The notes beneath the pieces are model-generated. The model was not told the DNA's origin, did no database searches, and saw only the letters and a list, made by a program, of their open reading frames with translations. The translations under genes were made by a program, and so were the position numbers. A stretch of 64,000 nt of DNA, from contig QFQP01000007.1 of the NCBI GenBank assembly GCA_003243425.1, positions 62,001 to 126,000 on the forward strand. Reading direction: 5' to 3'. This DNA is from Archangium gephyra (GTDB lineage: Bacteria; Myxococcota; Myxococcia; Myxococcales; Myxococcaceae). Below, in pieces: positions 51,711-59,945 of this stretch (position 1 is the stretch's first letter; each line of letters starts with the position of its first letter).

Positions 51711-52717
51711 GCACGCGCGTCGTCAGCGATCCCGCGTACCTGCGGCACGTCGCAGGGCCCATGCATCCCGAATCTCCGGGCCGCTTGCGCGCGATTCATG
51801 AGTTGTTCGATTCCACGCCGATTCACGGTGTCGAACGTGGCCACGCGCGACCGGCGACGAAGAGCGAACTGACGCGCGTTCATGCCGCCACGCACGTCGA
51901 GCACGTGTTGTCGTTGTCTGGCCGCAATGCGCAGCTCGATTCTGACACTGCGATGAGCCCGGGGAGTGCAGACGCCGCGTTGATGGCGGCCGGCGCAGCG
52001 GCGCAACTGACGCTCGAAGTGCTGAACGGCGAGGTGAACAACGGCTTCGCGCTCGTTCGCCCGCCCGGGCACCACGCCGAGAGCGATCGCGCCATGGGCT
52101 TCTGTCTGTTCAACAACGTCGCCGTCGCCGCCGAAGCGGCGCTCGCGCACGGAGCGCAGCGCGTGCTGGTGCTCGACTGGGACGTGCATCACGGCAACGG
52201 CACGCAGCACCACTTCGCGGCGCGGCGCGACGTGTTGTTCTGCTCGTCGCACCAGTTTCCGTTCTACCCGGGCACCGGAGCGCCGAACGAGATCGGCCAC
52301 GGCGCCGGCGAGGGCTACACGGTGAACGTCGCGCTCCCCGGCGGCATGACCGACGCCGACTACGGGGCCGTGTTTCACGACGTGTTCTTGCCGCGCGTGC
52401 AGCGGTTCAGGCCGGAGCTCATTCTCATCTCCGCGGGCTTCGACGCGCATCGGGCCGATCCACTCGGCGGCATGGACGTCACCGAGCGCGGCTTCGCGGC
52501 CATGGCGAGCGCCATGAAGTCGATGGCTGAGGAAATGTGCGGCGGCAAGCTCGTGCTGCTGCTCGAGGGTGGCTACGACCTCGACGGTCTCGCGCAGTCG
52601 GTGCACGCATGCACGGAAGTGCTGGCTGGTGCGCGTCGCGACGAGTTCCCCAGCGGCGCCTCGACGCGGGTTCGTGAAGCGATCGCCGCGACACATGCAC
52701 ACACAGCGTCGTACTGA
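51707..52717 (+). CDS. Histone deacetylase/acetylpolyamine amidohydrolase family protein
   Basis: A 336-residue zinc hydrolase. The family motifs are RPPGHHAE (His-His charge relay), LDWDVHHGNGTQHHF (zinc ligands Asp and His) and SAGFDAHRADPLG (third zinc ligand). MHPESPGRL near the start is conserved in the class II-like bacterial branch. It would remove acetyl groups from lysine side chains or small amines such as polyamines. It starts on an ATGA overlap with the preceding gene. Confidence 0.93.
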   Translation: MSTRVVSDPAYLRHVAGPMHPESPGRLRAIHELFDSTPIHGVERGHARPATKSELTRVHAATHVEHVLSLSGRNAQLDSDTAMSPGSADAALMAAGAAAQLTLEVLNGEVNNGFALVRPPGHHAESDRAMGFCLFNNVAVAAEAALAHGAQRVLVLDWDVHHGNGTQHHFAARRDVLFCSSHQFPFYPGTGAPNEIGHGAGEGYTVNVALPGGMTDADYGAVFHDVFLPRVQRFRPELILISAGFDAHRADPLGGMDVTERGFAAMASAMKSMAEEMCGGKLVLLLEGGYDLDGLAQSVHACTEVLAGARRDEFPSGASTRVREAIAATHAHTASY

Positions 52718-52753
52718 ACGCCTGTCCATTCATCTATCTATGCGGGCCACGCG

Positions 52754-53560
52754 TCACTTCCCGGCTCGCATCGACGCCAGCATCGCTTCGTCACGTTCGG
52801 TCGCTACCCGCAGCAACGCCGTCAGCCGTGACTGCGCGTCGACGAAGTTCGCGAAGGCGTGTTCGTGACGCGAGCCCCACGTCGACTCGTCGTGTGAGCC
52901 CATCGGCAGGTCCCGCTGCTCGCGCATGCGAGCGGCCGCCTCTTCGACGCGCTTGGCGATGTCTCGCCACTCGGCCGCCAGCGACGCGTACACCGCGTCT
53001 TCGTTCGTCGTGCGTGCGTCCGATGACGTGAGCATCGTGCGGTGGAGCTCGAGCGTCTCGGCGAGCCCCTTCAACATCGTGGCGATCTTCGCGGGCACCG
53101 ACGCGTGCTGCGCGAGCCCCGGGCCGCAGCCGGTCGTCTCGGGCGCGACCACCGCCTCGAGCACCTCCACCATCTTCGACCAGCCGTCCCTCGTGCGCGG
53201 TGCGAACTGGGCGTACTTCGAGTTCATCTCGTGCGTGAGCGTGAGCTCGCAGCCCACAGCGCGCGGCTCGATGTCGATGCACACCGTGTCTTCGTCGGTC
53301 GAGTACCTGGGCACCGAGAACGCGAAGACGATGCGACGCGGGCGTTCGAGTTCCACGTAGCGGCCGACGTGTTCGACGTCATCCGTGCCGCGCCGGTCGA
53401 CGATGACGAAGCGACCACCGACGCGCGCGTCGATCTCGCACCGCACCACGCGGCCAGCCGGCGTGGCGAACAGGAACTTTGCGACCTTCTCGCGGTCGAA
53501 GAACGCGTCGTACACGCGCTCTGCGGTCGCTTCGAAGCGATGGGTCACACGAACCTTCAT
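52754..53560 (-). CDS. SRPBCC (AHSA1-like) protein with extra C-terminal helical domain
   Basis: A 268-residue protein. Residues 1-150 are an AHSA1/START-type ligand-binding fold beginning VRVTHRFEATAERVYDAFFD, with the usual RRIVFAFSVPR strand. Residues 160-268 form an added Ala/Arg/Glu-rich helical domain of unknown family. It is coupled by ATGA to the upstream ArsR regulator, a pairing common in ArsR-AHSA1 operons. The regulator would be expected to control this operon; the ligand is unknown. Confidence 0.8.
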   Translation of the reverse strand: MKVRVTHRFEATAERVYDAFFDREKVAKFLFATPAGRVVRCEIDARVGGRFVIVDRRGTDDVEHVGRYVELERPRRIVFAFSVPRYSTDEDTVCIDIEPRAVGCELTLTHEMNSKYAQFAPRTRDGWSKMVEVLEAVVAPETTGCGPGLAQHASVPAKIATMLKGLAETLELHRTMLTSSDARTTNEDAVYASLAAEWRDIAKRVEEAAARMREQRDLPMGSHDESTWGSRHEHAFANFVDAQSRLTALLRVATERDEAMLASMRAGK

Positions 53561-53883
53561 CGGTCTTCCTCCTTCAAGAGGTCATCGAGCAACTGCAGCC
53601 GGCGCGACCAGAGCGCGCGGTGCGTTTCGAGCCACCTCGTAGCCTCGTCGAGCGGGCGGGCGTTCAGCGAGAGCACGTGCGCCCTGCCCTTCACCTTGCG
53701 GCGCACCAACTTCGCGCGCTCGAGAATACGAATGTGCTTCGAGACCGAGTTCAACGAGATGTCGAACGGCGCAGCGACCTCGGTCACCAGCGCGTCACCC
53801 TTCGACAGCCGCTCGAGAATGCGCCGTCGAACCCGCGCAGCGAGCGCAATCAACGTGTCATCGAGCCGTTCGGCAGCACTCAT
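53557..53883 (-). CDS. ArsR-family transcriptional regulator
   Basis: A 108-residue winged-helix regulator. The DNA-recognition helix reads VTEVAAPFDISLNSVSKHIRIL; no metal-binding cysteine pair is present, so it is not a metal sensor of the classical ArsR type. I start at the ATG at 53883, six bases after AAAGGG. A GTG two codons upstream is the alternative. It likely represses itself and the coupled SRPBCC gene. Confidence 0.88.
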   Translation of the reverse strand: MSAAERLDDTLIALAARVRRRILERLSKGDALVTEVAAPFDISLNSVSKHIRILERAKLVRRKVKGRAHVLSLNARPLDEATRWLETHRALWSRRLQLLDDLLKEEDR

Positions 53884-53916
53884 ATTCACCCTTTCAGGTG
53901 ACTATGAACGCCGACC

Positions 53917-54813
53917 TCAATGCTTCGAGCACTCGAGCGGCTTGAAGTTCTCGTAGATGAAGTCGGCGAGCAGCCGCACGCGCGCCGGCACGTACTTCTG
54001 GGCGGGCATGACGAGGTGAACGCCCCCGCCGGCCACGTGCCACTCGGGCAACACGCGTTCGAACTTCATGCCCGCCGTCCTGGCGTGCGTGAAGAAGATG
54101 GGCAGCATCCCCAGGCCCACGCCGTGGAATACGAGCCCACGCACGAACGACAGGTCGTCGACGGTCACGGGGCCGCGCACGGTCACCTCGCGCTGCTCAC
54201 CCTTCTCGGTCTCGAGGCGTAGCCGCATCTTTCCCTGGCGGCCGCGGAACAAGACGACCGCGTGGTCCGCGAGCTCTTCGATGCGCTTCGGCGTGCCGTG
54301 CTTCTTCAGGTACTCGGCCGAGGCGAAGAGCCCGAGGTCTGAGCGCGCCACGCGTCGCGCCACGAGTGACGAGTCGTCGAGCCGGCCAGCGCGCAACGCG
54401 AGGTCGATGCCTTCTTCGATGAGGTTCACGTGCCGGTTGGTCACCACGAGGTCGACGTGAATGCCCGGGTACTTGCGCGTGAACGCGGCGACCACCGTGG
54501 CCATCGGCGCGGCGTCGTTCGGCACCGACAACCGCACCGTGCCCGACACCTCGTCGACGTTCTGTGAGACCTCAGCCTGCGCTTCTTCCAGCGCCGCACG
54601 CGCCGCCTTCGCCCGCTCATAGAAAGCGCGCCCCGCTTCGGTGAGCTCAAGCGCGCGCGTGGTGCGTTGCAGCAGCTGCGTCTCGAGTTCCTTCTCGAGC
54701 GTGGTCACGGCGCGACTGGCCGTCGACTTGGGAACGCCGAGCGCTTTCGCAGCGGCGGTGAAACTTCCGTAGTCGACGACCTTCAGGAAGACGGGAACGC
54801 GGCTCCAATCCAT
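53917..54813 (-). CDS. LysR-family transcriptional regulator
   Basis: A 298-residue LysR regulator. I start at the ATG at 54813 (MDWSRVPVFLKVVDYGSFTA), giving the usual first residues. The winged helix continues AAAKALGVPKSTASRAVTTLE, followed by the effector-binding domain (GTVRLSVPNDAAPMATVV). It is divergent from a DoxX-family gene across a 105-base gap that carries a T-N11-A type box, so it probably controls that gene. The inducer is unknown. Confidence 0.9.
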   Translation of the reverse strand: MDWSRVPVFLKVVDYGSFTAAAKALGVPKSTASRAVTTLEKELETQLLQRTTRALELTEAGRAFYERAKAARAALEEAQAEVSQNVDEVSGTVRLSVPNDAAPMATVVAAFTRKYPGIHVDLVVTNRHVNLIEEGIDLALRAGRLDDSSLVARRVARSDLGLFASAEYLKKHGTPKRIEELADHAVVLFRGRQGKMRLRLETEKGEQREVTVRGPVTVDDLSFVRGLVFHGVGLGMLPIFFTHARTAGMKFERVLPEWHVAGGGVHLVMPAQKYVPARVRLLADFIYENFKPLECSKH

Positions 54814-54814
54814 A

Positions 54815-54831
54815 GTTGCGTTCTTAACAAC
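54815..54831. promoter_or_regulatory. Candidate LysR-binding box
   Basis: GTTG (54815-54818) and CAAC (54828-54831) form a palindrome with a T-N11-A core, directly next to the LysR start codon and upstream of the divergent DoxX gene. LysR proteins commonly bind such sites to repress themselves and activate the divergent gene. Confidence 0.45.
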
Positions 54832-54918
54832 AAAGAGTTGGACCGCGCACGACTGGCGACGAAGGAGCAACAGGTTTACCTCTGGCGCGTTCGCAGTTCA
54901 CTTCCCTGGAGAAACACC

Positions 54919-55344
54919 ATGAGGCGCATCGCCGCTCACGTTCCCCGTGTGTTGTTGGGTCTCATCTTCACCGCGTTCGGCGCCGCCGGGCTCTTGCACC
55001 TCATGCCGGAGCAGCCGCTGCCCGAGGGCATCGCCGGCATCTACGTACAGGCGCTGGGCGGCACCTATCTGTTCACCCTCGTGAAGCTCACCGAGGTGGT
55101 CGCGGGGTTGATGGTGCTCTCGAACCGACTCACCGCGCTGGGAGCGGTGCTGCTGGCGCCCATCGTGGTGAACATCTTCGCGTTCCACGCGCTGGTGATG
55201 AAAGACAACCTCGCGCTGCCGATCGTGCTGGTGGTGCTGCTCGGCGTGGTCGCCTGGCAGAACCGCGAGCTGTACCGGCCGCTGTTCGCTTCGAAGAAGA
55301 AGAACTCCGAAGCGCAGTCGACCGGCGCGCTGCAGACCGCTTAA
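54919..55344 (+). CDS. DoxX-family membrane protein
   Basis: A 141-residue protein with four hydrophobic helices (RVLLGLIFTAFGAAGLLHLM, FTLVKLTEVVAGLMVL, LGAVLLAPIVVNIFAFHALV, LPIVLVVLLGVVAW). The pattern and length match the DoxX family. The ATG at 54919 is preceded by CTGGAGAAA. DoxX proteins are linked to thiosulfate or oxidative stress metabolism in some bacteria, but most are of unknown function. The end overlaps that of the convergent gene by four bases. Confidence 0.8.
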   Translation: MRRIAAHVPRVLLGLIFTAFGAAGLLHLMPEQPLPEGIAGIYVQALGGTYLFTLVKLTEVVAGLMVLSNRLTALGAVLLAPIVVNIFAFHALVMKDNLALPIVLVVLLGVVAWQNRELYRPLFASKKKNSEAQSTGALQTA

Positions 55345-56243
55345 CGCTGGTGCCCGAGGCGCACTTCGACGTCGGGGTTCGCCTTCGAGAACTTCTGGAG
55401 CCGCTCGAAGCTGAGCCGGCTCTGTTCGAGGTCCGCGGTGAACGTTCCCGGTTCGACGGCGTGCTCCCAGCCCCAGCGGGTGTGACTGCCGTCGCCGGTG
55501 AGCAGCACCGCACCCGTCGTGGTGCGCACCACGTACGCCGTACTTCCCTTCGTGTGGCCCGGAATCCAGAGCGCCCACACCGAGCCGTCACCGAACACGT
55601 CGACGACGTCGTGACCTTCGGTGAACGGCCACTCTGAAATCGACTGCTTGCCTGCGAGCGCCGCGTCGATCGAGCCGCGGGTGAACAGATTCATGAAGCC
55701 GGTGCCGCTCGTCTCGCCGGGGCCTGCGTAGATGGGTGTGGTCGACGGGACGTCACGCATGCCGGCCACGTGGTCCAGGTGCAGGTGCGTGAGCAGCACG
55801 CCGTCGAGCCGGCCTTCCTTCGCCACGAACTCCCCGAGCGGCGCGTTGACCTTCAACAGGTCCATTCGCATCGCCGAGCGCACGACGCTCCCGAGCGCCG
55901 ACTTCGACGGGTCGTCGCGCAGCGCGGTCTCCATGCCGGTGTCGACGATGAACGTGCCCTTCGTGGGGTGGCGGATGACGTGGAAGAAGATCTGTATGGG
56001 CTCGAGCCCCTCTTCCAGCCCGGCGGCGCGCGCCTCGGGGTGCGCGAGGTTGATGAGGCCGCTGCGATCGATTTGCCAGTCGGCCGAGGCGACGGTCTCG
56101 AGCTCGACGATGCCGGGCTGAGCCAACGACGCCTCGAGCGCCGCCATGTCACGTGAAGTGCCGAGCGCCGACGGCTTCGTGGCGTGCGACGACGTGGTGC
56201 AACCAGACATCAGGATCACTGCGGCGAGGAGGAGCTGTTCCAT
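55341..56243 (-). CDS. Metallo-beta-lactamase-fold hydrolase, lipoprotein
   Basis: A 300-residue lipoprotein. The start at 56243 gives MEQLLLAAVILMSGC, a type II signal with lipobox. The MBL fold is clear: the di-zinc motif THLHLDHVAG near residue 150, the second region GHDVV, and IPGHTKGSTAYVV with the third histidine, then LTGDGSHTRWG. It resembles quorum-quenching lactonases and related N-acyl hydrolases, but the substrate is unknown. It is divergent from the LysR gene at 56309, with a candidate operator between. Confidence 0.86.
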   Translation of the reverse strand: MEQLLLAAVILMSGCTTSSHATKPSALGTSRDMAALEASLAQPGIVELETVASADWQIDRSGLINLAHPEARAAGLEEGLEPIQIFFHVIRHPTKGTFIVDTGMETALRDDPSKSALGSVVRSAMRMDLLKVNAPLGEFVAKEGRLDGVLLTHLHLDHVAGMRDVPSTTPIYAGPGETSGTGFMNLFTRGSIDAALAGKQSISEWPFTEGHDVVDVFGDGSVWALWIPGHTKGSTAYVVRTTTGAVLLTGDGSHTRWGWEHAVEPGTFTADLEQSRLSFERLQKFSKANPDVEVRLGHQR

Positions 56244-56267
56244 GCCTTGCAGGGTAGCGATGCACTG

Positions 56268-56310
56268 ATGAATGGAAATTGGCTGTCTCTGCATGACACC
56301 ATCCATTCAT
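56268..56310. promoter_or_regulatory. Perfect 9-bp inverted repeat between divergent MBL and LysR genes
   Basis: ATGAATGGA (56268-56276) and TCCATTCAT (56302-56310) are exact complements, 25 bases apart. The right arm includes the first two bases of the LysR ATG. Bound regulator would therefore block its own start and sit upstream of the MBL gene. Confidence 0.5.
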
Positions 56311-57187
56311 GGATATCTCGTGGGACGACGCGAAGCTGTTCCTCGCCATCGCCGAGACGGGGAGCCTCAGCGCCGCGGCGCGCAGGCTGAAGTTGGGGCA
56401 GCCCACGGTGACGCGGCGGCTCGCGCTGCTCGAGTACACGGTGGGCGCGGCGCTGTTTCGCCGCAGCGTCGAAGGTGCGTCACTGACTTCAGCGGGAGAG
56501 CGGCTCGTCACCCCGGCGAAGAAGATGGCCGAGTGGGCCGGCGAGCTGCACCGCGCCGCCGAGAAGCAGGACGGAACGCCGAGGGGCCTGGTGCGGATCA
56601 CCGCGAGCCCGTCGTTGTGCTTCGACTTCCTCGCGCCGTTCGCGGGGTTTCTGGCCACGAAGCACCCGGGCTTGCGGCTCGAGGTGTCGTCGGCGGTTCA
56701 GTACGTCGACCTGGTGCGCGGCGACGCAGATCTCGCGCTGCGGCCGGTGGCGCCCTCCAACCCCGACCTCGTGCTGGTGCACACCGTCAACACCGAGGCA
56801 GCGGTCTTCGTGTCGCGCGCTTTGAAGGACCGGCTCCCGAAGAAGTTCGACCTGCAGACGCTGCCGTGGGTCGCGTGGAGTCCTCCGTTCGACAGCGTTC
56901 CTCCGAATCCACAACTCGCGGCCGCGATCCCCGACTTCGTGCCGGCGTTCACCGCAGACCACTACCTCGTGCAGCTCGCAGCAGCCGAGGCCGGCGTCGG
57001 CGCCATCCTCCTGAGCCGGAGCTTTCACCGCTTCAAGCGCGAGTCGTCGCTGGTGCCGCTCGACCTCGACCTCGGCAGGTGGACGAAGCAGCCGTTGCAC
57101 CTCGTGTGCGCGAAGTCGGCGCTCGACATTCCACGCGTGCGCAAGGTGGCCGAGCTGCTGGTGAAGGAGCTGACGTCGAAGCGCTGA
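56309..57187 (+). CDS. LysR-family transcriptional regulator
   Basis: A 292-residue LysR regulator beginning MDISWDDAKLFLAIAETGSL; the recognition region is AARRLKLGQPTVTRRLALLE. The effector domain follows (GLVRITASPSLCFDFLAPF). It is divergent from the MBL-fold lipoprotein gene and shares an inverted-repeat regulatory region with it, so that gene is the first candidate target. It ends one base before the convergent HD-hydrolase gene. Confidence 0.9.
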   Translation: MDISWDDAKLFLAIAETGSLSAAARRLKLGQPTVTRRLALLEYTVGAALFRRSVEGASLTSAGERLVTPAKKMAEWAGELHRAAEKQDGTPRGLVRITASPSLCFDFLAPFAGFLATKHPGLRLEVSSAVQYVDLVRGDADLALRPVAPSNPDLVLVHTVNTEAAVFVSRALKDRLPKKFDLQTLPWVAWSPPFDSVPPNPQLAAAIPDFVPAFTADHYLVQLAAAEAGVGAILLSRSFHRFKRESSLVPLDLDLGRWTKQPLHLVCAKSALDIPRVRKVAELLVKELTSKR

Positions 57188-57188
57188 T

Positions 57189-57710
57189 TCAGCCGTAGAC
57201 GGCGATCTTCTCCTGGAGCCGCTGCGCGAGGCCGGGGTGCGCGTCTTTCAACGTGTCGTGAATGCGGTTCGCTTCCTCGCGGTACTCCCGCACCTTCTCG
57301 GGGCTCCACTGCGGCGGCGGCGGCTCCATGTTGGTGATGCGGTCGGCCAGCTTCACCATCGCCACCTCGCGCGGCTGCGCGAGAATTCTCTGCAGCGCGT
57401 CGACCATGCGATCGATCCGCGGGATCTTCTCGTCCTTCGTCAACGCCTGCACGCCGTCAGCGACGCGCTTGCCGAAGGTGCGCTCCAGCTCTCCCCAGGT
57501 GACGCCTGCGTCTTCGACACAGTCGTGCAGCAACGCGCATTGCATCGCCAGGTCGACGTCGAACGAGCCGTCGGCCACGCACAACACCTCGGTGGCGACC
57601 TTCACCACGTGCACCACGTAGGGCGCGCCACTGCCGATGATCTTCTGATCACCGTGCGCCTTCGCCGCGAAGTCGATCGCCTTCTTGAAGAGCTCCTGAT
57701 TCCAGTTCAC
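57189..57710 (-). CDS. HD-domain protein, small alarmone hydrolase-like (RelA/SpoT HD)
   Basis: A 173-residue stand-alone HD domain. The family motifs are AAKAHGDQKI, the HD pair in ALLHDCVEDAGVTW, and MVKLADRITNM, all matching the hydrolase half of RelA/SpoT and the MESH1-type small hydrolases. It would remove pyrophosphate from (p)ppGpp. It lacks synthetase, TGS and ACT domains. I chose the GTG at 57710, which overlaps the stop of the transhydrogenase gene as GTGA. Confidence 0.85.
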   Translation of the reverse strand: MNWNQELFKKAIDFAAKAHGDQKIIGSGAPYVVHVVKVATEVLCVADGSFDVDLAMQCALLHDCVEDAGVTWGELERTFGKRVADGVQALTKDEKIPRIDRMVDALQRILAQPREVAMVKLADRITNMEPPPPQWSPEKVREYREEANRIHDTLKDAHPGLAQRLQEKIAVYG

Positions 57711-59080
57711 GAACCACCTCGTGCGTGCAGCGCGGAATACGTCGCGTACTTGTACGCCTCGGAGAGCGTCGGGTAGTTGAAGCACGCTTCGATGAAGAGG
57801 TCGGCCGTGGCGTTGCCGAGCATCGCGGTGAGGCCGACGTGCACCAGCTCGGTGGCGCCTTCTCCGATGAGATGAACACCGAGCAGCCGCATGTCGTCGC
57901 GGCGGAACAGCAGCTTGAGGTGCCCTGTCTCGCCGATCATCGTGCCGCGCGCGTTCTCGGTGAAGTCCGCGGTGCCCTTCACGAAGTCGACCTTCGCGGC
58001 GCGCAGCGACTCTTCGGTCTCGCCGACCAGCGACACCTCGGGGATGGTGAAGATGCCGGTGGGAAACAACGGCGCGACGCGCGTCTTGTACTTGAGGTCG
58101 AAGAAGTCGACGACCGCGACACGCGCCTGCTCCATCGACGTCGACGCGAGCGCAGGTGCCCCGATGACGTCACCGGCCGCCGCGATGTGCGCGACCTTCG
58201 TGCGAAAGCGCGCGTCGACTTCGAGCTGACCGCGTTTCCCCGCGACGAGCCCCGCGCTCTCGAGCTGCAGCCCGTCGGTGTTGGCGGTGCGCCCCGCGCA
58301 GATCAACGTGGCTTCGACCTCGAGCGACCCGGCGGTGTCGAAGCACAGCTTCACGCCGCCAGCCGTGGGGTCGCACTGCGCGACCTGCGCCCTGAAGATG
58401 AAGTCGATGCCCAGCGCCTTCATGCGCTCCATGAGCCAGCCGCGAAGCTCACCGTCGAGGAAGCCCATCACCTCGCCACGTGATTCGACGACGGTCACCT
58501 TCGTGCCGAGCGCGGCGAAGAGACACGCGTACTCGCAACCGATGACGCCACCGCCGACGATGACCATCGACTTCGGAATGTCGTGCACGCGAACGATCTC
58601 GTCTGAGTCGTAGACCTGCGCGTGCTCGAACGGAAAGTTCGCGGGGCGGTGCGGGCGGCTGCCCGTGGCGATGAGGAAGTGCCGGCCGCCGATGCGCTCC
58701 CCGTTCACGTCGATGGTGTGCGGGTCGACGAACTTCGCGGCGCCGTGAATCACGGTGACGCCGTGCCGCGAGAGATTCGAAGTCATGCGCTCGCGTTCGG
58801 TCTTCACCACTTCACCGAGGCGAAAGAGGAAGTCGTCGACCTGCGCCGCGCGCCCCAGCGCCATGTTCACGCCGTGCAGCCCACGCTGTCGGAAACCCGA
58901 CAGGTAGAGCGCGGTCTCCCGCAGCGTCTTCGACGGCAGCGTGCCGGTGTTGACCATCGCGCCGCCGAGGTGCGCCTCCTTCTCGACGAGCGCGACCTTC
59001 TTCCCGAAGTACGCCGCTTGAACGGCGCCCTTCTCTCCTGCGGCACCTCCACCGATGACGATGAGATCGAACTCGCGCAT
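57707..59080 (-). CDS. sthA: Soluble pyridine nucleotide transhydrogenase-like flavoprotein
   Basis: A 457-residue FAD-dependent oxidoreductase. The FAD Rossmann motif is LIVIGGGAAGEKGAVQA; the segment after it, VNTGTLPSKTLRET, has the GTLPSK form of SthA instead of the CxxxxC redox disulphide of lipoamide dehydrogenases. The NAD(P) domain carries VIVGGGVIGCEYACLF, and the interface domain ends with SEAYKYATYSAL. It would exchange reducing power between NADH and NADPH. Coupled by GTGA to the HD hydrolase gene. Confidence 0.92.
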   Translation of the reverse strand: MREFDLIVIGGGAAGEKGAVQAAYFGKKVALVEKEAHLGGAMVNTGTLPSKTLRETALYLSGFRQRGLHGVNMALGRAAQVDDFLFRLGEVVKTERERMTSNLSRHGVTVIHGAAKFVDPHTIDVNGERIGGRHFLIATGSRPHRPANFPFEHAQVYDSDEIVRVHDIPKSMVIVGGGVIGCEYACLFAALGTKVTVVESRGEVMGFLDGELRGWLMERMKALGIDFIFRAQVAQCDPTAGGVKLCFDTAGSLEVEATLICAGRTANTDGLQLESAGLVAGKRGQLEVDARFRTKVAHIAAAGDVIGAPALASTSMEQARVAVVDFFDLKYKTRVAPLFPTGIFTIPEVSLVGETEESLRAAKVDFVKGTADFTENARGTMIGETGHLKLLFRRDDMRLLGVHLIGEGATELVHVGLTAMLGNATADLFIEACFNYPTLSEAYKYATYSALHARGGS

Positions 59081-59174
59081 GACGAGTCGATGGTAGTCAA
59101 AGCATCAGGGTGACGTGCGCTGTTCCGACGTCGCGCGCAGCGGCACTTCGACAGCTCGGTGGAACGGACCGACT

Positions 59175-59279
59175 TCACCGGGTGCCCGGCAACGATTCTT
59201 CGGGCTCGCGGCCGGGTTCTTCCGAGGCGTGCTGCTTCTTCTCGTTCTCTTCGGCTTCGCGCGCGCTCTCGGTGGTCAT
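59175..59279 (-). CDS. Possible short acidic peptide
   Basis: A 34-codon frame (MTTESAREAEENEKKQHASE ...) that is strongly acidic. It begins 16 bases after the Nudix stop, with AGGCGG about seven bases before the ATG. No homologue is known to me. Its position after an intact gene with spaced Shine-Dalgarno supports translation only weakly. Confidence 0.35.
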   Translation of the reverse strand: MTTESAREAEENEKKQHASEEPGREPEESLPGTR

Positions 59280-59295
59280 GAGCCGCCTGGCACGC

Positions 59296-59877
59296 TCAGC
59301 CCACGCTCCGGCGCGTCGAGATGGCGTCGACGTGCTCCACCAGCTGGTGGAGCATTCGCCACGTCGCGCCCCACACCACGTGCCGCGCTTCTTCCCAGAC
59401 GTACACGTCGCGCTCGGCGTGGAAGATCTCCCGCGTCTCGTGGCGCAGCCGCCACAACGGCGCCGCGATGATCTCTTCGATCTCCACGGGGTTCGGCACC
59501 AGCTGCGTGTCTTCGGGGATCACGCCGACGAAGGGCGTCACCCAGTACGAGGTGATGGTGGGCATCGCACCCAGCACGCCCAGCACGTTCACCGACTCGG
59601 GAACGATGCCCAGCTCTTCGTGGGTCTCGCGCAGCGCGGTGTGCAAGGGCGTGAGGTCCTGCGCCTCGCGACCTCCACCGGGAAAGGAGATCTGCCCCGG
59701 GTGCGTACGCAGCGTCTTGGGCCGCATGGTCAGGTAGGCCCACGGCTCACCAGCCCGCCAGAAGAGCGGAGCGAGCACTGCCGCATGCTTCAACTCGAGG
59801 CCCGGCGCTTCGATCGACTTCGACGGCACCTGCTGCAGGTGCTCACGAAGCGCGCTGAAGAACTCGTCGGGCCCCAT
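59296..59877 (-). CDS. Nudix hydrolase, CoA pyrophosphatase-like
   Basis: A 193-residue protein. The Nudix box is FPGGGREAQDLTPLHTALRE followed by THEELGI; the spacing, and TLRTHPGQISFPGGG just before it, are typical of the CoA-pyrophosphatase (NudL/YeaB-like) group. It would hydrolyse CoA or related nucleotides to 3',5'-ADP and phosphopantetheine. The ATG at 59877 is chosen over a GTG three codons earlier. Confidence 0.88.
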   Translation of the reverse strand: MGPDEFFSALREHLQQVPSKSIEAPGLELKHAAVLAPLFWRAGEPWAYLTMRPKTLRTHPGQISFPGGGREAQDLTPLHTALRETHEELGIVPESVNVLGVLGAMPTITSYWVTPFVGVIPEDTQLVPNPVEIEEIIAAPLWRLRHETREIFHAERDVYVWEEARHVVWGATWRMLHQLVEHVDAISTRRSVG

Positions 59878-59945
59878 TGGAAACACAGTGTAACGGCGTC
59901 GCGTGGCGATGCCGCCGAAGTGATTCTGATGTCTCCGAGAACGGT

